The translations under genes and the position numbers were made by a program. Of a stretch of DNA of 64,000 nucleotides, positions 9,239 to 17,638 are shown piece after piece (the stretch's first letter is position 1; the number at the start of each line of letters is the position of its first letter). Source of the DNA: Marinilabiliaceae bacterium UBA5488 (GTDB taxonomy: Bacteria; Bacteroidota; Bacteroidia; Bacteroidales; Marinilabiliaceae). The notes beneath the pieces were generated by a model that saw nothing but the letters and a program-made list of their open reading frames with translations, was not told where the DNA came from and made no database searches. The stretch lies in the NCBI GenBank assembly GCA_002427105.1, contig DIPM01000031.1, positions 1 to 64,000 on the forward strand, given 5' to 3'.

Positions 9239-9901
9239 TTATAAAAGTGCCTTAGAAGCAAGAAGTATAATCATAATTGACAAAAGCCCCGTGTAGATGG
9301 GCAGTTTGCAATTATAGACCTTATCCTTATGCAACAAGTTGCCCAACATTCTTTTGGCAAATCTCTGAAAGAGCAAAAATACCAGCCAGCCTAGCAATAA
9401 TCCCAAAGCAGCTCCGGCCAGTACATCGCCCGGGTAATGAACTCCCAGATAGATCCGCGAATAGGAGTTGACAAGTGACCAACTCATAATGAATAAGCTA
9501 TACCACCTGTTTTTAAAGAGCAGGGAGCTGAAGATTGCTAAGCCGAAGGAGTTGGCTGCATGCGAAGATACAAAGCCGAATTTGCCTCCGCGGTAATTGT
9601 TAAAATGATGAAGTAGCCCTTCAAGAGCAGGCTCGCGCGAGGGGCGCGGCCGCTCAAATAAAGGCTTTAATATTGCACTTGAAATCTGATCACATAAGGT
9701 AATTACCAGTATTAATGCTAAAACTGTCCAGATGCCTTTGCTTCCATGCGATTTAAAGATTGTATAAAGAATCGTAACATAGAGTGGAATCCAAATAGTA
9801 ATATCTGTTGTTAACCAGAAAAAGTAATCCCAGAATGTAGCATTAAATGCGTTTAAATAAACCAGTAAATTAGTGTCGAGCTCGATTAATTTCTCCAGCA
9901 T
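9239..9901 (-). CDS. PAP2-family membrane phosphatase
   Basis: A 220-residue protein with five to six transmembrane helices. The three PAP2 signature motifs are present: KPLFERPRP near residue 83, SSHAANSFG near residue 112, and SRIYLGVHYPGDVLAG near residue 147. These hold the catalytic His residues and Arg. Such enzymes dephosphorylate undecaprenyl diphosphate, phosphatidic acid or lipid A at the membrane; which substrate applies is not clear. A TATATTTG -7 element lies about 40 bases upstream on the minus strand. Confidence 0.9.
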   Translation of the reverse strand: MLEKLIELDTNLLVYLNAFNATFWDYFFWLTTDITIWIPLYVTILYTIFKSHGSKGIWTVLALILVITLCDQISSAILKPLFERPRPSREPALEGLLHHFNNYRGGKFGFVSSHAANSFGLAIFSSLLFKNRWYSLFIMSWSLVNSYSRIYLGVHYPGDVLAGAALGLLLGWLVFLLFQRFAKRMLGNLLHKDKVYNCKLPIYTGLLSIMIILLASKALL

Positions 9902-9938
9902 GTTTTTCAGTTTATGGTTGGATATGAATTTGCCAACA

Positions 9939-9946
9939 CAAATATA
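9939..9946 (-). promoter_or_regulatory. Bacteroidota -7 element for PAP2 gene
   Basis: The minus strand reads TATATTTG, a perfect TAnnTTTG match, 37 bases before ATG 9901. No good -33 TTTG is seen at the expected spacing, so the assignment is tentative. Confidence 0.45.
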
Positions 9947-9975
9947 ACTGAATCATTGCTTACCACCCAGATAAA

Positions 9976-10695
9976 TTAATCACATTTGCCGTCAGGGGTA
10001 CAGACTTGCCCTTCTATGATTTCCAGATTCGGTAGCGGATTGTCTTTCCTCCATTCTGAAAATGATTTTTGCAAAACTTCCAAAAATACTGCCGGTTCCT
10101 GACCTCCTCTTACGGCATACTTACGGTTGAACACGAAGAAGGGAACACCTTGGACTCCAACTTGTTTGGCTTCGTAGATGTCCGCGCGCACATCGTCATG
10201 ATAAGTCTCTTTAGCTAAGGCACTTAAAAACTCTTCCTTGTTTAAACCTAAGGATGAGCATATTTCGGCAAGAGTGTCAACATTGTTAATGTTCTTGCCC
10301 TCAGTAAAGTAGGTGCGGAATAAGGTTTCTTCCGCTTCGTCCTGTTTGCCATTAGCCTTGGCAAAGTGAATTAATTGATGAGCTTTCATGGTGTTGGCAG
10401 GCTTAACTTTGTCAAAGTCATAGTCCAGGCCCACTGCTTTTGCAGCTTCTTCTAATTTTCTGTGAGTTGCCTTTGCTTCCTCCACCGTAGTACCATATTT
10501 TGATGCAATTTGCTCGTAGGTGCTTTTGTCGTAATCGTCGGGCATGGTGGGGTCAAGTATGTAACTTTTCCATACAACATTAACTTGCCGGCTGTCTTCG
10601 AACTGTGACAAAGCCTTTTCGAGTTTGCGCTTTCCAATGTAACAATAAGGGCAAACCACATCGCTCCATATCTCAACTATCATCTTGTTTTCCAT
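9976..10695 (-). CDS. DsbA-family oxidoreductase, FrnE-like
   Basis: A 239-residue thioredoxin-fold protein with the active site CPYC at residues 15-18, a helical insertion and the cis-Pro motif GVQGVPFF near residue 177. There is no signal peptide, so it is cytosolic like FrnE and 2-hydroxychromene isomerase-like DsbA proteins. Three more Cys occur: one in ICSSLG and two at the very C-terminus (CTPDGKC), a second possible redox pair. The substrate is unknown. It is divergent from the exonuclease gene at 10979. Confidence 0.9.
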   Translation of the reverse strand: MENKMIVEIWSDVVCPYCYIGKRKLEKALSQFEDSRQVNVVWKSYILDPTMPDDYDKSTYEQIASKYGTTVEEAKATHRKLEEAAKAVGLDYDFDKVKPANTMKAHQLIHFAKANGKQDEAEETLFRTYFTEGKNINNVDTLAEICSSLGLNKEEFLSALAKETYHDDVRADIYEAKQVGVQGVPFFVFNRKYAVRGGQEPAVFLEVLQKSFSEWRKDNPLPNLEIIEGQVCTPDGKCD

Positions 10696-10895
10696 TTTGC
10701 TTTCTATTATATTGTTTAAAGTTTTCTTTCTTCCCCTCTCTCAATATACTTTCTTCTATCTAACAAAACGGAAGAAGTATTGTTTGAAAACCTTTTGAGT
10801 CTAATTTTCCTAAATGTTAGAGGACATCTTCATTTAGATTTGGCCTAAGCTGCCATGATAAACCTCAAGCATTGCTACATTATAGAATCATATTT

Positions 10896-10928
10896 TTTGG
10901 TTTTAAAGCCTTTGAATGATTACTTTTG
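10896..10928 (+). promoter_or_regulatory. Bacteroidota promoter TTTG-N21-TACTTTTG
   Basis: TTTG at 10896-10899, a 21-base spacer and TACTTTTG at 10921-10928 match the TTTG-N19-21-TAnnTTTG consensus exactly. Transcription would start near 10935. This is downstream of the first possible start codon (10916) and upstream of ATG 10979, so it decides the start of the exonuclease. Confidence 0.75.
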
Positions 10929-10978
10929 TGAGGATTTTAATAAAAACCGTCCCCTTAATGGGATTCAAAAAACCAGAT

Positions 10979-11746
10979 ATGCAGTTAAACTTAAAGAATC
11001 CGATAGTTTTCTTCGACCTTGAAACAACAGGAATTAATATTGCCAGCGACCGTATTGTAGAGTTATCCATTTTGAAAGTTAACGTTAACGGTAGTGAAGA
11101 GGTTTATACCAAACGCATAAACCCCGAGATGCCAATTCCCAAGCAATCATCTGATATCCATGGTATTTATGATGCAGATGTCAAGGACGCTCCAACCTTT
11201 AAAAGCATTGCCCGTGAGCTTGCTAAGTTTATGGAAGGTTGCGATATTGGCGGTTTTAATTCAAACAAGTTTGACATACCGCTGTTGGCTGAGGAGTTTA
11301 TGAGAGTTGGAGTGGATTTCGATATGCAAAAACGCAGGTTTATTGACGTTCAGACTATTTTCCACAAAATGGAAAGAAGGACTCTTGAAGCTGCATACAA
11401 GTTTTATTGCGATAAGGATTTGACAGAGGCTCATAGTGCAGAGGCTGACACCAGGGCTACTTATGAGGTGTTGAAAGCTCAACTTGATCGCTATCCTGAA
11501 CTGGAAAATGATGTTGCCGCCCTCTCGAAGTTTTCTACCCAGAACCGTAATGTTGACTTTGCCGGACGCATAGTGTATAATGACAAAGATGAGGAGGTAT
11601 TTAACTTTGGAAAATATAAGGGAGTAAAGGTTGAGGAGGTGCTTGAGAAAGATCCCGGTTATTACGGATGGATGATGAATGGCGACTTCCCCCTTTACAC
11701 CAAAAAAGTTCTTACTAATATCAAGCTGCGAAAATTTAACTCTTGA
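10979..11746 (+). CDS. DEDDh 3'-5' exonuclease (DnaQ/ExoX-like)
   Basis: A 255-residue protein. The DEDDh exonuclease motifs are FFDLETTGI (Asp, Glu), GFNSNKFDIPLL (Asp) and HSAEADTRATYEVL (His, Asp). After the catalytic domain comes a short module, FGKYKGVKVEEVLEKDPGYY, seen at the C-terminus of ExoX-like and DUF3820 proteins. It would act on DNA 3' ends in the cytosol, in proofreading, repair or degradation. The longer frame from 10916 begins upstream of the predicted transcription start, so ATG 10979 is preferred. Confidence 0.88.
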   Translation: MQLNLKNPIVFFDLETTGINIASDRIVELSILKVNVNGSEEVYTKRINPEMPIPKQSSDIHGIYDADVKDAPTFKSIARELAKFMEGCDIGGFNSNKFDIPLLAEEFMRVGVDFDMQKRRFIDVQTIFHKMERRTLEAAYKFYCDKDLTEAHSAEADTRATYEVLKAQLDRYPELENDVAALSKFSTQNRNVDFAGRIVYNDKDEEVFNFGKYKGVKVEEVLEKDPGYYGWMMNGDFPLYTKKVLTNIKLRKFNS

Positions 11747-11771
11747 CTATTGTACTGATAACTGTTGACTA

Positions 11772-12383
11772 ATGAAGATATTGTGTATTGGGCGTAACTA
11801 CGAAGAGCACGCGAAAGAATTGAAAAACCCTTTACCCCCTGAGCCGGTTGTGTTTGCCAAGCCTGATTCAGCTTTGCTGCGCAATAATGCGCCTTTTTAC
11901 TTACCTCAGTTTGCTAAAGAGTTCCACCATGAAGTTGAACTTGTCGTGAAGATTAATCGTCTGGGAAAAGATATCGAGGAGAAGTTCGCGCATCGCTACT
12001 ACGACGAAATTGGGCTAGGAGTGGATTTCACGGCTCGGGATCTTCAGAATGAGCTTCGCGCTAAAGGTCTTCCTTGGGAAAAATGCAAAGCCTTTGACGG
12101 CTCTGCTGTTATTTCAGAGTTCTGCTCAAAAGATAAATTTCCTGATATCAACAAGCTGAATTTCAGCCTTACTGTTAATGGAGAGCTGCGCCAGTCGGGC
12201 AATAGTGCTGATATGATATTTAATATAGACAGTATAATTGCGCACCTTTCTCAATATTTTACGCTGAAAATTGGTGATTTAATTTTCACGGGAACCCCTG
12301 CCGGAGTTGGGCCTGTTGCCATCGGCGACAGGCTGAAGGGCTATATTGAGAAGGAACTATACTTCGATTTTGCTGTGAAATGA
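11772..12383 (+). CDS. Fumarylacetoacetate hydrolase-family protein
   Basis: A 203-residue protein of the short FAH family. It starts with MKILCIGRNYEEHAKEL. It carries the metal-binding Glu in FHHEVELVVKI, the GVDFTARDLQ motif and the C-terminal GDLIFTGTPAGVGPV signature. Family members are Mg2+-dependent oxaloacetate decarboxylases, acylpyruvases or hydrolases of 2-oxo acids; specificity is not decidable here. It follows the exonuclease gene by 25 bases, probably co-transcribed, and ends at a hairpin. Confidence 0.9.
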   Translation: MKILCIGRNYEEHAKELKNPLPPEPVVFAKPDSALLRNNAPFYLPQFAKEFHHEVELVVKINRLGKDIEEKFAHRYYDEIGLGVDFTARDLQNELRAKGLPWEKCKAFDGSAVISEFCSKDKFPDINKLNFSLTVNGELRQSGNSADMIFNIDSIIAHLSQYFTLKIGDLIFTGTPAGVGPVAIGDRLKGYIEKELYFDFAVK

Positions 12384-12393
12384 GGCCTTTCTA

Positions 12394-12430
12394 AAAGGTA
12401 ACAATTTATTCAATTGCTACCTTTCATTTT
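12394..12430. terminator. Bidirectional hairpin terminator
   Basis: Bases 12394-12406 pair with 12412-12424 (12 of 13 positions) around a 5-base loop. The element lies between the convergent genes ending at 12383 (+) and 12429 (-), and a T-rich stretch follows on the plus strand. Confidence 0.7.
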
Positions 12431-12755
12431 ATGGCCCCAAGTTCTGATTAGCCTCTTTCGGCTTTAATTCCTCTACTTTATAGCCTAATTTTTTGATACG
12501 CTCTGCAAGGGCTTCCTTATTTACTTTATCATTGCGGTAAGTGACGGCTACAGTTTTTTCCTCCAGGCTAAACAGCAAATCGCGTACCCCTTTGACGAAG
12601 GCCAGATCCTTTGTGATTGTATCAATACATCCCTGACAGTCAATGCTTACCGAGAAGGTGCAAGTCTCTATTTTGTTCTTTTCCTGTGCTTCTATTGGCT
12701 TTGCCATAAAAAGCAGCACTGTGCAAATTGTTATTAAATACTTCATAGCTTCCAA
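12429..12755 (-). CDS. Periplasmic heavy-metal-associated (HMA) protein
   Basis: A 108-residue exported protein. The signal peptide ends near IEAQE. An HMA fold follows, with the metal-binding pair Cys40-x-x-Cys43 in SIDCQGCIDTI, and the beta-alpha pattern continues to KKLGYKVEEL. HMA domains carry Cu+ or another soft metal. The gene lies 40 bases downstream of the TonB receptor on the same strand, so a role in receiving or sensing metal in the periplasm is inferred. The start could also be ATG 12746. Confidence 0.85.
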   Translation of the reverse strand: MEAMKYLITICTVLLFMAKPIEAQEKNKIETCTFSVSIDCQGCIDTITKDLAFVKGVRDLLFSLEEKTVAVTYRNDKVNKEALAERIKKLGYKVEELKPKEANQNLGP

Positions 12756-12795
12756 TTATAGTTAATAGTTTTTATTGTTATTAGTTGTTTGAACC

Positions 12796-15036
12796 TTAAG
12801 TCCTGTCTATAGCAAACCTGAATCCAAAGTATATCTTTCTTCCCATTAGTGGGCCCCAAATCATTGAGCTGTCAAAATACTCGCTGAAGGGGCTGTCGGC
12901 AGCTATAATGGGATTGGCTTGTGTGTAATCTCCTATATTTTCAATTCCGGCATAAAAACTCCAGTGCCTCAAATATCTTGTAACTTGTGTGTTGAACACC
13001 TGAAAAGCTTCAAACCTCTTATCTCTTTGCAAAGTTGTGGGGTTTTCACTTGTGTCGGGAACACGACCGGGTCCGGCAAACTGTGCCGTGAAGTCAACTT
13101 GCCATCTTGGAAGAGGAGTTGAATATGAAAGATTTAGCAATCCTCTGTACCTGCCCTGTAAAGCCTTCTGCCGAAGCTCATTTTTGGTAGTCAGTTTAAC
13201 GTCATTTAGTCGCCAGGCTGCTACAATATCAAGGCCTCTGAAAATTTCCGCCGAGGCCTCTGCCTGAAATACATTTGAATACGATTTTCCCTCAAGCATA
13301 CTGAAATGTACCTCGCGAGCGCTTTGATCCATATCTGCCACCAATTGATTAATAAAGGAAGTGCGGTAGTATTCCAGGTTAATTGTAAGTTCTCGCAGTC
13401 CGATTTCGATATAGCTGCTTACATTAAGGCCGTAATTCCATGCCTCTTCCATATCTATATTCTCTGAGACAAATATCTGCCTTGAAGAAGCCAAAACACT
13501 ATTGTTCTCTGCAAGAGCATTGGGTGTTCTATATCCTTTACCGGCAGAACTGCGTATTACAAATCTCTCATTAGGACTATAGCGTAAATGTATTCTTGGC
13601 GTATAGAAAGAACCGAAAATATTGTGATTGTCGGCTCTAAGTCCCGCAAGCAGGGTTAATTTTTCCGGGATAATGTAGCTGTACTGGAAATAGGCTCCTA
13701 ACACTTTCTCAGTGCGGCTGCCGTTGGGCGCAAAAATTCCTGATAAGTTGCCTGAAAGATTCTCTTCAAGCTTATCATACAAATAGTTAACTCCGGTAGT
13801 GTACTTATGAGCTTGCGGATTGCCAAAATGAGATGCAAAAATCAGGTTTCCCGCCAGATAATTTTGTGTGCCCAAATAATAACGATGTCCGTATAAGGAC
13901 TCCTGATCGTGGTAGCTATAATTTGAAACAATAGCAATACTTTTTTCAGGATCATTTGGGAAGATATATCCGGCTTTGAAAAATGCCCCGATATTTCTGG
14001 TGTCAATGGCAATTCCGTAGGCTTCCTGCTCTGAATAAGCTTTTTTACGATTAAAAGTTGCTTGTCCGCCGCTACGCTCTTCATCTAATATTTTTACACC
14101 AAACTGCGTGAAGATATCAGGCGATAAATCACCTGACCAGCGGTTCATAAAAATATAACGTTGCGTGAGTGGCTCATCAAGAAAGCCGTCATTATTGTGG
14201 TCGTTTTTACGTGAATCGGCTGAAGCATGTGCCAAAACGGCTGTTGCCCATGTTTGGCCAAAATTGATACCGCTGTTTACATTACTCTCGACTCGTCCGC
14301 TGGAGTTTACAAAACCATTAACAAAGAGCTTCTCCGAGGTTTCAGGTTTTTTGTATTGCAGATTGATCTGCCCTGTAAGCGACTCATAACCATTGCTTAC
14401 GGATGCGGCACCTTTGGAAACCTGTATTGATTCCATCCAGGGGCCGGGTACGAAGTCAAGACCATAAACAGAGCCCAGACCCCGGCTGTCTGGCATGTTT
14501 TCGGTAAGCATTTGTACATAGAGTCCGGATAGACCCAATAGCTGAATCTGTTTGGCGCCCGTGGCTGCATCTGTATATGACACGTCAACAGAGGCGTTGG
14601 TCTCGAAGCTCTCGGCCAAACTGCAACAAGCAGCTTTGCACAGCTCGGCAGAGGTTATATCAATCGTAGTTATAGGGTTGAGGCGCGATATATGAGAGCC
14701 GGGCTCGCGTGCTGAAACCCTTACCTCGTCAAGCTCTTTAGTCTGGTTTAATGCTATTACCAGCCCTTGTTGAGGAGAAGATAAAAGCATAGTATCGGGC
14801 TCGTAGCCCACAAAGCTGACTACCAGGCGAGCTTTCTCACCTGGCCATGGAAGGCTGAAAATACCGTCATTGTTGGTCGAAGTGCCCCTTGTTGTTTCAG
14901 CCCAATAAACATTGGCGCCAATTACAGGCACTTCATTATTTCCGTTTTTCTCAAACACATGACCTGTTACCATGGTCTGGGCAAAAGATAGTGATGAGAT
15001 GGAAAAAAACAATAATATAAAGAGCTTAAGTCTCAT
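12796..15036 (-). CDS. TonB-dependent outer-membrane receptor
   Basis: A 746-residue protein: signal peptide (to about SFAQTM), carboxypeptidase-like regulatory domain (residues 22-105, with NNDGIFSLPWP and SFVGYEP), a plug domain, then a beta-barrel ending in FGFRFAIDRT. The plug carries an odd Cys cluster, CKAACCSLAESFE near residue 135, and the motif MLTENMPDSRGLGSVYG. This receptor type commonly neighbours HMA proteins in Bacteroidota, and it does so here, with a Cys/His-rich exported protein on the other side. Uptake of a metal or metal chelate is inferred; the ligand is not shown by sequence. Confidence 0.9.
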   Translation of the reverse strand: MRLKLFILLFFSISSLSFAQTMVTGHVFEKNGNNEVPVIGANVYWAETTRGTSTNNDGIFSLPWPGEKARLVVSFVGYEPDTMLLSSPQQGLVIALNQTKELDEVRVSAREPGSHISRLNPITTIDITSAELCKAACCSLAESFETNASVDVSYTDAATGAKQIQLLGLSGLYVQMLTENMPDSRGLGSVYGLDFVPGPWMESIQVSKGAASVSNGYESLTGQINLQYKKPETSEKLFVNGFVNSSGRVESNVNSGINFGQTWATAVLAHASADSRKNDHNNDGFLDEPLTQRYIFMNRWSGDLSPDIFTQFGVKILDEERSGGQATFNRKKAYSEQEAYGIAIDTRNIGAFFKAGYIFPNDPEKSIAIVSNYSYHDQESLYGHRYYLGTQNYLAGNLIFASHFGNPQAHKYTTGVNYLYDKLEENLSGNLSGIFAPNGSRTEKVLGAYFQYSYIIPEKLTLLAGLRADNHNIFGSFYTPRIHLRYSPNERFVIRSSAGKGYRTPNALAENNSVLASSRQIFVSENIDMEEAWNYGLNVSSYIEIGLRELTINLEYYRTSFINQLVADMDQSAREVHFSMLEGKSYSNVFQAEASAEIFRGLDIVAAWRLNDVKLTTKNELRQKALQGRYRGLLNLSYSTPLPRWQVDFTAQFAGPGRVPDTSENPTTLQRDKRFEAFQVFNTQVTRYLRHWSFYAGIENIGDYTQANPIIAADSPFSEYFDSSMIWGPLMGRKIYFGFRFAIDRT

Positions 15037-15070
15037 TGTTTTCAGATAAAAAGGTGTTATTCATAAATAT

Positions 15071-15090
15071 CAGCTCAAGGCAATGAGCTG
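15071..15090. repeat. Palindrome upstream of TonB receptor gene
   Basis: Bases 15071-15077 and 15084-15090 are a perfect 7-bp inverted repeat with a 6-base loop in the 67-base gap between two minus-strand genes. It could be an operator or a processing or attenuation hairpin. There is no T-run, so a strong terminator is unlikely. Confidence 0.4.
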
Positions 15091-15103
15091 TTATATTAAT
15101 GTA

Positions 15104-15562
15104 TCACAATCTGAAAACGCTGTTGCTAATTAGACGGTCCTGCCCGCTAAGGGCAAATAAATCAGTGCTGATATCGGGATAATACTCCTTAATTGAGCAA
15201 AAAGCTGTAAGGAAACTAAAGGTGCTATTAATACAGCAATCAAGGATGATGGGAGAGGGCATAGCATCCTTAAAGCAGCTTAGCGTGAATGGCTGTTCCA
15301 GCTTTTTTAAATCCATCAGGCAGTTGTGGTCGTGCTCATCCGGACTTTCCTCCCCGTGGTAAGCATCATTTTTAGGGCAGAAGCAATCGTGACTATCTTC
15401 ATTATGCGAAAAAAAAACAAAGGAAGCCTCTTTGTCGAAGGCATGACATTCATCACAACTATGCCGGAATAATCCAAATCCAACCGTTGCCGGGAGGAAA
15501 AACAATAGTATGATAATGGATAATATTGAATTTCTGTTGATTTGCATGCTGCAAGATAGCAA
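15104..15562 (-). CDS. Cys/His-rich exported small protein, possible metal binding
   Basis: A 152-residue protein (147 if ATG 15547 is used, giving MQINRNSILS directly before the signal helix). After the signal segment it holds HSCDECHAF, a stretch with several His, Cys and acidic residues (HNEDSHDCFCPKNDAYHGEE), DEHDHNC and DCC near residue 112. This resembles the small HYC_CC_PP-type proteins found beside TonB receptors in Bacteroidota. Metal binding in the periplasm is inferred from composition and location. It heads the receptor-HMA cluster. Confidence 0.65.
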   Translation of the reverse strand: MLSCSMQINRNSILSIIILLFFLPATVGFGLFRHSCDECHAFDKEASFVFFSHNEDSHDCFCPKNDAYHGEESPDEHDHNCLMDLKKLEQPFTLSCFKDAMPSPIILDCCINSTFSFLTAFCSIKEYYPDISTDLFALSGQDRLISNSVFRL

Positions 15563-15666
15563 GAAGTACTTAAAACTTATATTGGGATTTTGTTAATGTA
15601 GCGTTAAAATATTGCAGGCAGCTAAAACCCTGTCTTAACTGCCTGCATAATTAGTTAAATTACTTT

Positions 15667-15891
15667 CTAATAATCCTCATCTTCATCTTCCTCATCGGCA
15701 TAAAAATCATCCTCATCGTCGTCGATGTCGTAATTGTCGTCATAATCGTCGTCGTCCAACTCATCCATTTCATCATAAATTGATGGCTTTTTTGAACGTC
15801 TCTGTTTGTTTAGCTTTACCCCCGGTTTATTCACTGATTCTTCGTCTTGAAACATTCCGGAATTCTTCTTGGGAAGCTTCTTTCCTTTCAT
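15667..15891 (-). CDS. Small protein with basic N-half and Asp/Glu-rich tail
   Basis: A 74-residue protein in two halves. Residues 1-38 are rich in Lys, Arg and Pro. Residues 40-74 are almost entirely Asp, Glu and Tyr. There is no signal peptide and no known domain. The strong charge split suggests a nucleic-acid or ribosome-associated disordered protein or a histone-chaperone-like mimic, but that is a guess. Low-complexity codons (GAT/GAC/GAA/GAG) dominate the tail. Confidence 0.55.
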   Translation of the reverse strand: MKGKKLPKKNSGMFQDEESVNKPGVKLNKQRRSKKPSIYDEMDELDDDDYDDNYDIDDDEDDFYADEEDEDEDY

Positions 15892-16018
15892 TTCTTTTGA
15901 TATTTAATTAATTTAAAAAAACAAATGATTTCACGCCTGAAAAATACAAAATTTTCGATTTCTCACCTATGTTACACAACAATTTTCGTAATTAATTTAA
16001 AATAAAAGCAAAGAGGCC

Positions 16019-17437
16019 TTATTCTGTGGGTATTCGTCGCACATTTAGCTGGCCTGATTTGTAACTTATTGCCTTAACCGCCTCACCTTTTTCAATATAA
16101 CCTTCAATAGCGCGGGCATCATACAGCTCATCATCTATAACAATAATACCCGAGGGTCGAAGGTCGGTTGAAGCCACTCCAGTTTTCCCAACCATTAAAG
16201 CTATGCCGCTATCCACGCTGATATAGCCCTTATCAATGTCCTGAGAGGTGTTGAGAGCAAGTCGCGAAAATGGCCCTTTTTGCCTTCCTATAAGTTTGTT
16301 ACTTAAATAAATAGTCAATACTATTCCCCCTGACATTCCCAATATTACCGTAAGCAGAGAAGTCAAAAAATCTCCGGGGTGAACACCTGAAAAGTCAAAG
16401 GCTACATTTCCTACCAGGCTGAGAGTGAGACCGGTAACAGCTAATATTATTCCGCTGATACCGGCAACTCCAAAGCCCGGAAAAGCAAATATCTCAAGTA
16501 TTATTAATCCAAGGCCGAGTACAAATAGTGCTATCTCCCAGTTGGCAGCGAGTCCATCAAGATAGAGCGGGGCAAAATATAAAACGGCTGCGATTATCGC
16601 TATGATTAGAGGGAAGCCCACGCCCGGCGACTGCATTTCAAAGTAGATACCCCCGATAATAATAAGAATCAACAATCCGCTTAAGAGGGGACTGGTCAGG
16701 AAGCCCTTTATCCCATCATAAAAAGAAGCTTTAAAGGACACTATTTCGGCATTTTCAAGGCCAATTTCTTTCTTGACGTCTTCTATGTTTTCGGCAATGC
16801 CGTCGCAATATCCATGCTCCATAGCTTCCAGGGTGGTAAAGGTAAGAACCATTCCCGAGTCAGAAACACCGGGAATGTTAACTCTTTCGTCAACCATAGC
16901 TTCTGCTATGCGAGGATCACGTACCCATTTAATAATAGTATCATTGCCCGATACTATGGTGTCTTTCCCATGCGCCTCGGCGGTAGCTCGTATGGTAGAA
17001 CGCATATACGACTGGTACTTGTCGGGTGCCGCTTCTCCTGTTTGGTCAACAACGGTTGCCGCCCCAATGTTGGCTCCCGGGCGCATATATATTTTTTTGG
17101 CAGCGATTGAAATTAAAGCTCCGGCACTTGCTGCATTATTATCGATAAATACATAAACCGGAATTTCACTGTTGAGTATCTTTGTCCTGATGGAATCGGC
17201 GAAAACCACCTCGCCGCCGTAAGTGTTGAGATGAAGAATAATAGCCTTTGCATTAAGCTCTTGTGCCTCGCTGAAGCCTCGCTGAGTATGAATCCATGTT
17301 GTACTGTTTATATTGCTGAAGATGGGCAATCGGTAAACGATATTCGATGAATCTGGAGCTGTTCCTTCGGCTTTGCCAGCCATTAAAGTCATAATAAAAA
17401 ACAAAAATAGCGCACAAGTTCTCATCGCATTTAGCAT
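16019..17437 (-). CDS. NfeD-family membrane serine protease (ClpP class)
   Basis: A 472-residue protein: signal peptide (to about AGKAEG), a ClpP/SppA-like protease domain at residues about 30-225, four transmembrane segments at about 240-385, and a C-terminal NfeD OB-fold at about 400-470. The catalytic dyad is visible as Ser104 in NNAASAGALIS and Lys140 in PDKYQSYMRS. The long NfeD form is known to cut stomatin-like membrane proteins and takes part in membrane quality control. No stomatin/SPFH gene lies next to it here. Confidence 0.9.
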   Translation of the reverse strand: MLNAMRTCALFLFFIMTLMAGKAEGTAPDSSNIVYRLPIFSNINSTTWIHTQRGFSEAQELNAKAIILHLNTYGGEVVFADSIRTKILNSEIPVYVFIDNNAASAGALISIAAKKIYMRPGANIGAATVVDQTGEAAPDKYQSYMRSTIRATAEAHGKDTIVSGNDTIIKWVRDPRIAEAMVDERVNIPGVSDSGMVLTFTTLEAMEHGYCDGIAENIEDVKKEIGLENAEIVSFKASFYDGIKGFLTSPLLSGLLILIIIGGIYFEMQSPGVGFPLIIAIIAAVLYFAPLYLDGLAANWEIALFVLGLGLIILEIFAFPGFGVAGISGIILAVTGLTLSLVGNVAFDFSGVHPGDFLTSLLTVILGMSGGIVLTIYLSNKLIGRQKGPFSRLALNTSQDIDKGYISVDSGIALMVGKTGVASTDLRPSGIIVIDDELYDARAIEGYIEKGEAVKAISYKSGQLNVRRIPTE

Positions 17438-17512
17438 TTAGTTTGTTTGAAAATCATTACGGCCTATATACATACTTGTAAAGCCGCCTCTTTGATGCTT
17501 ATCACTTTGATT

Positions 17513-17520
17513 CAAAAATA
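17513..17520 (-). promoter_or_regulatory. Possible -7 element for NfeD gene
   Basis: The minus strand reads TATTTTTG, matching TAnnTTTG, 76 bases before the NfeD start. No convincing -33 element is seen. Confidence 0.3.
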
Positions 17521-17614
17521 GTGAAAGATTATAATATAATATGCACTTGGAATACTATAATGTTTGCTTAGGTAAATAGCCCCTTAAACCTTTTATGCTT
17601 ATTGTCATTTTTGC

Positions 17615-17622
17615 TACCTTTG
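17615..17622 (+). promoter_or_regulatory. -7 element for purB
   Basis: TACCTTTG matches TAnnTTTG exactly and lies 17-26 bases before the candidate starts of purB. The -33 position holds only a T-rich stretch. A transcription start near 17629 would leave a very short leader, which favours ATG 17648. Confidence 0.5.
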
Positions 17623-17638
17623 CGCTCTTACAAATAAT

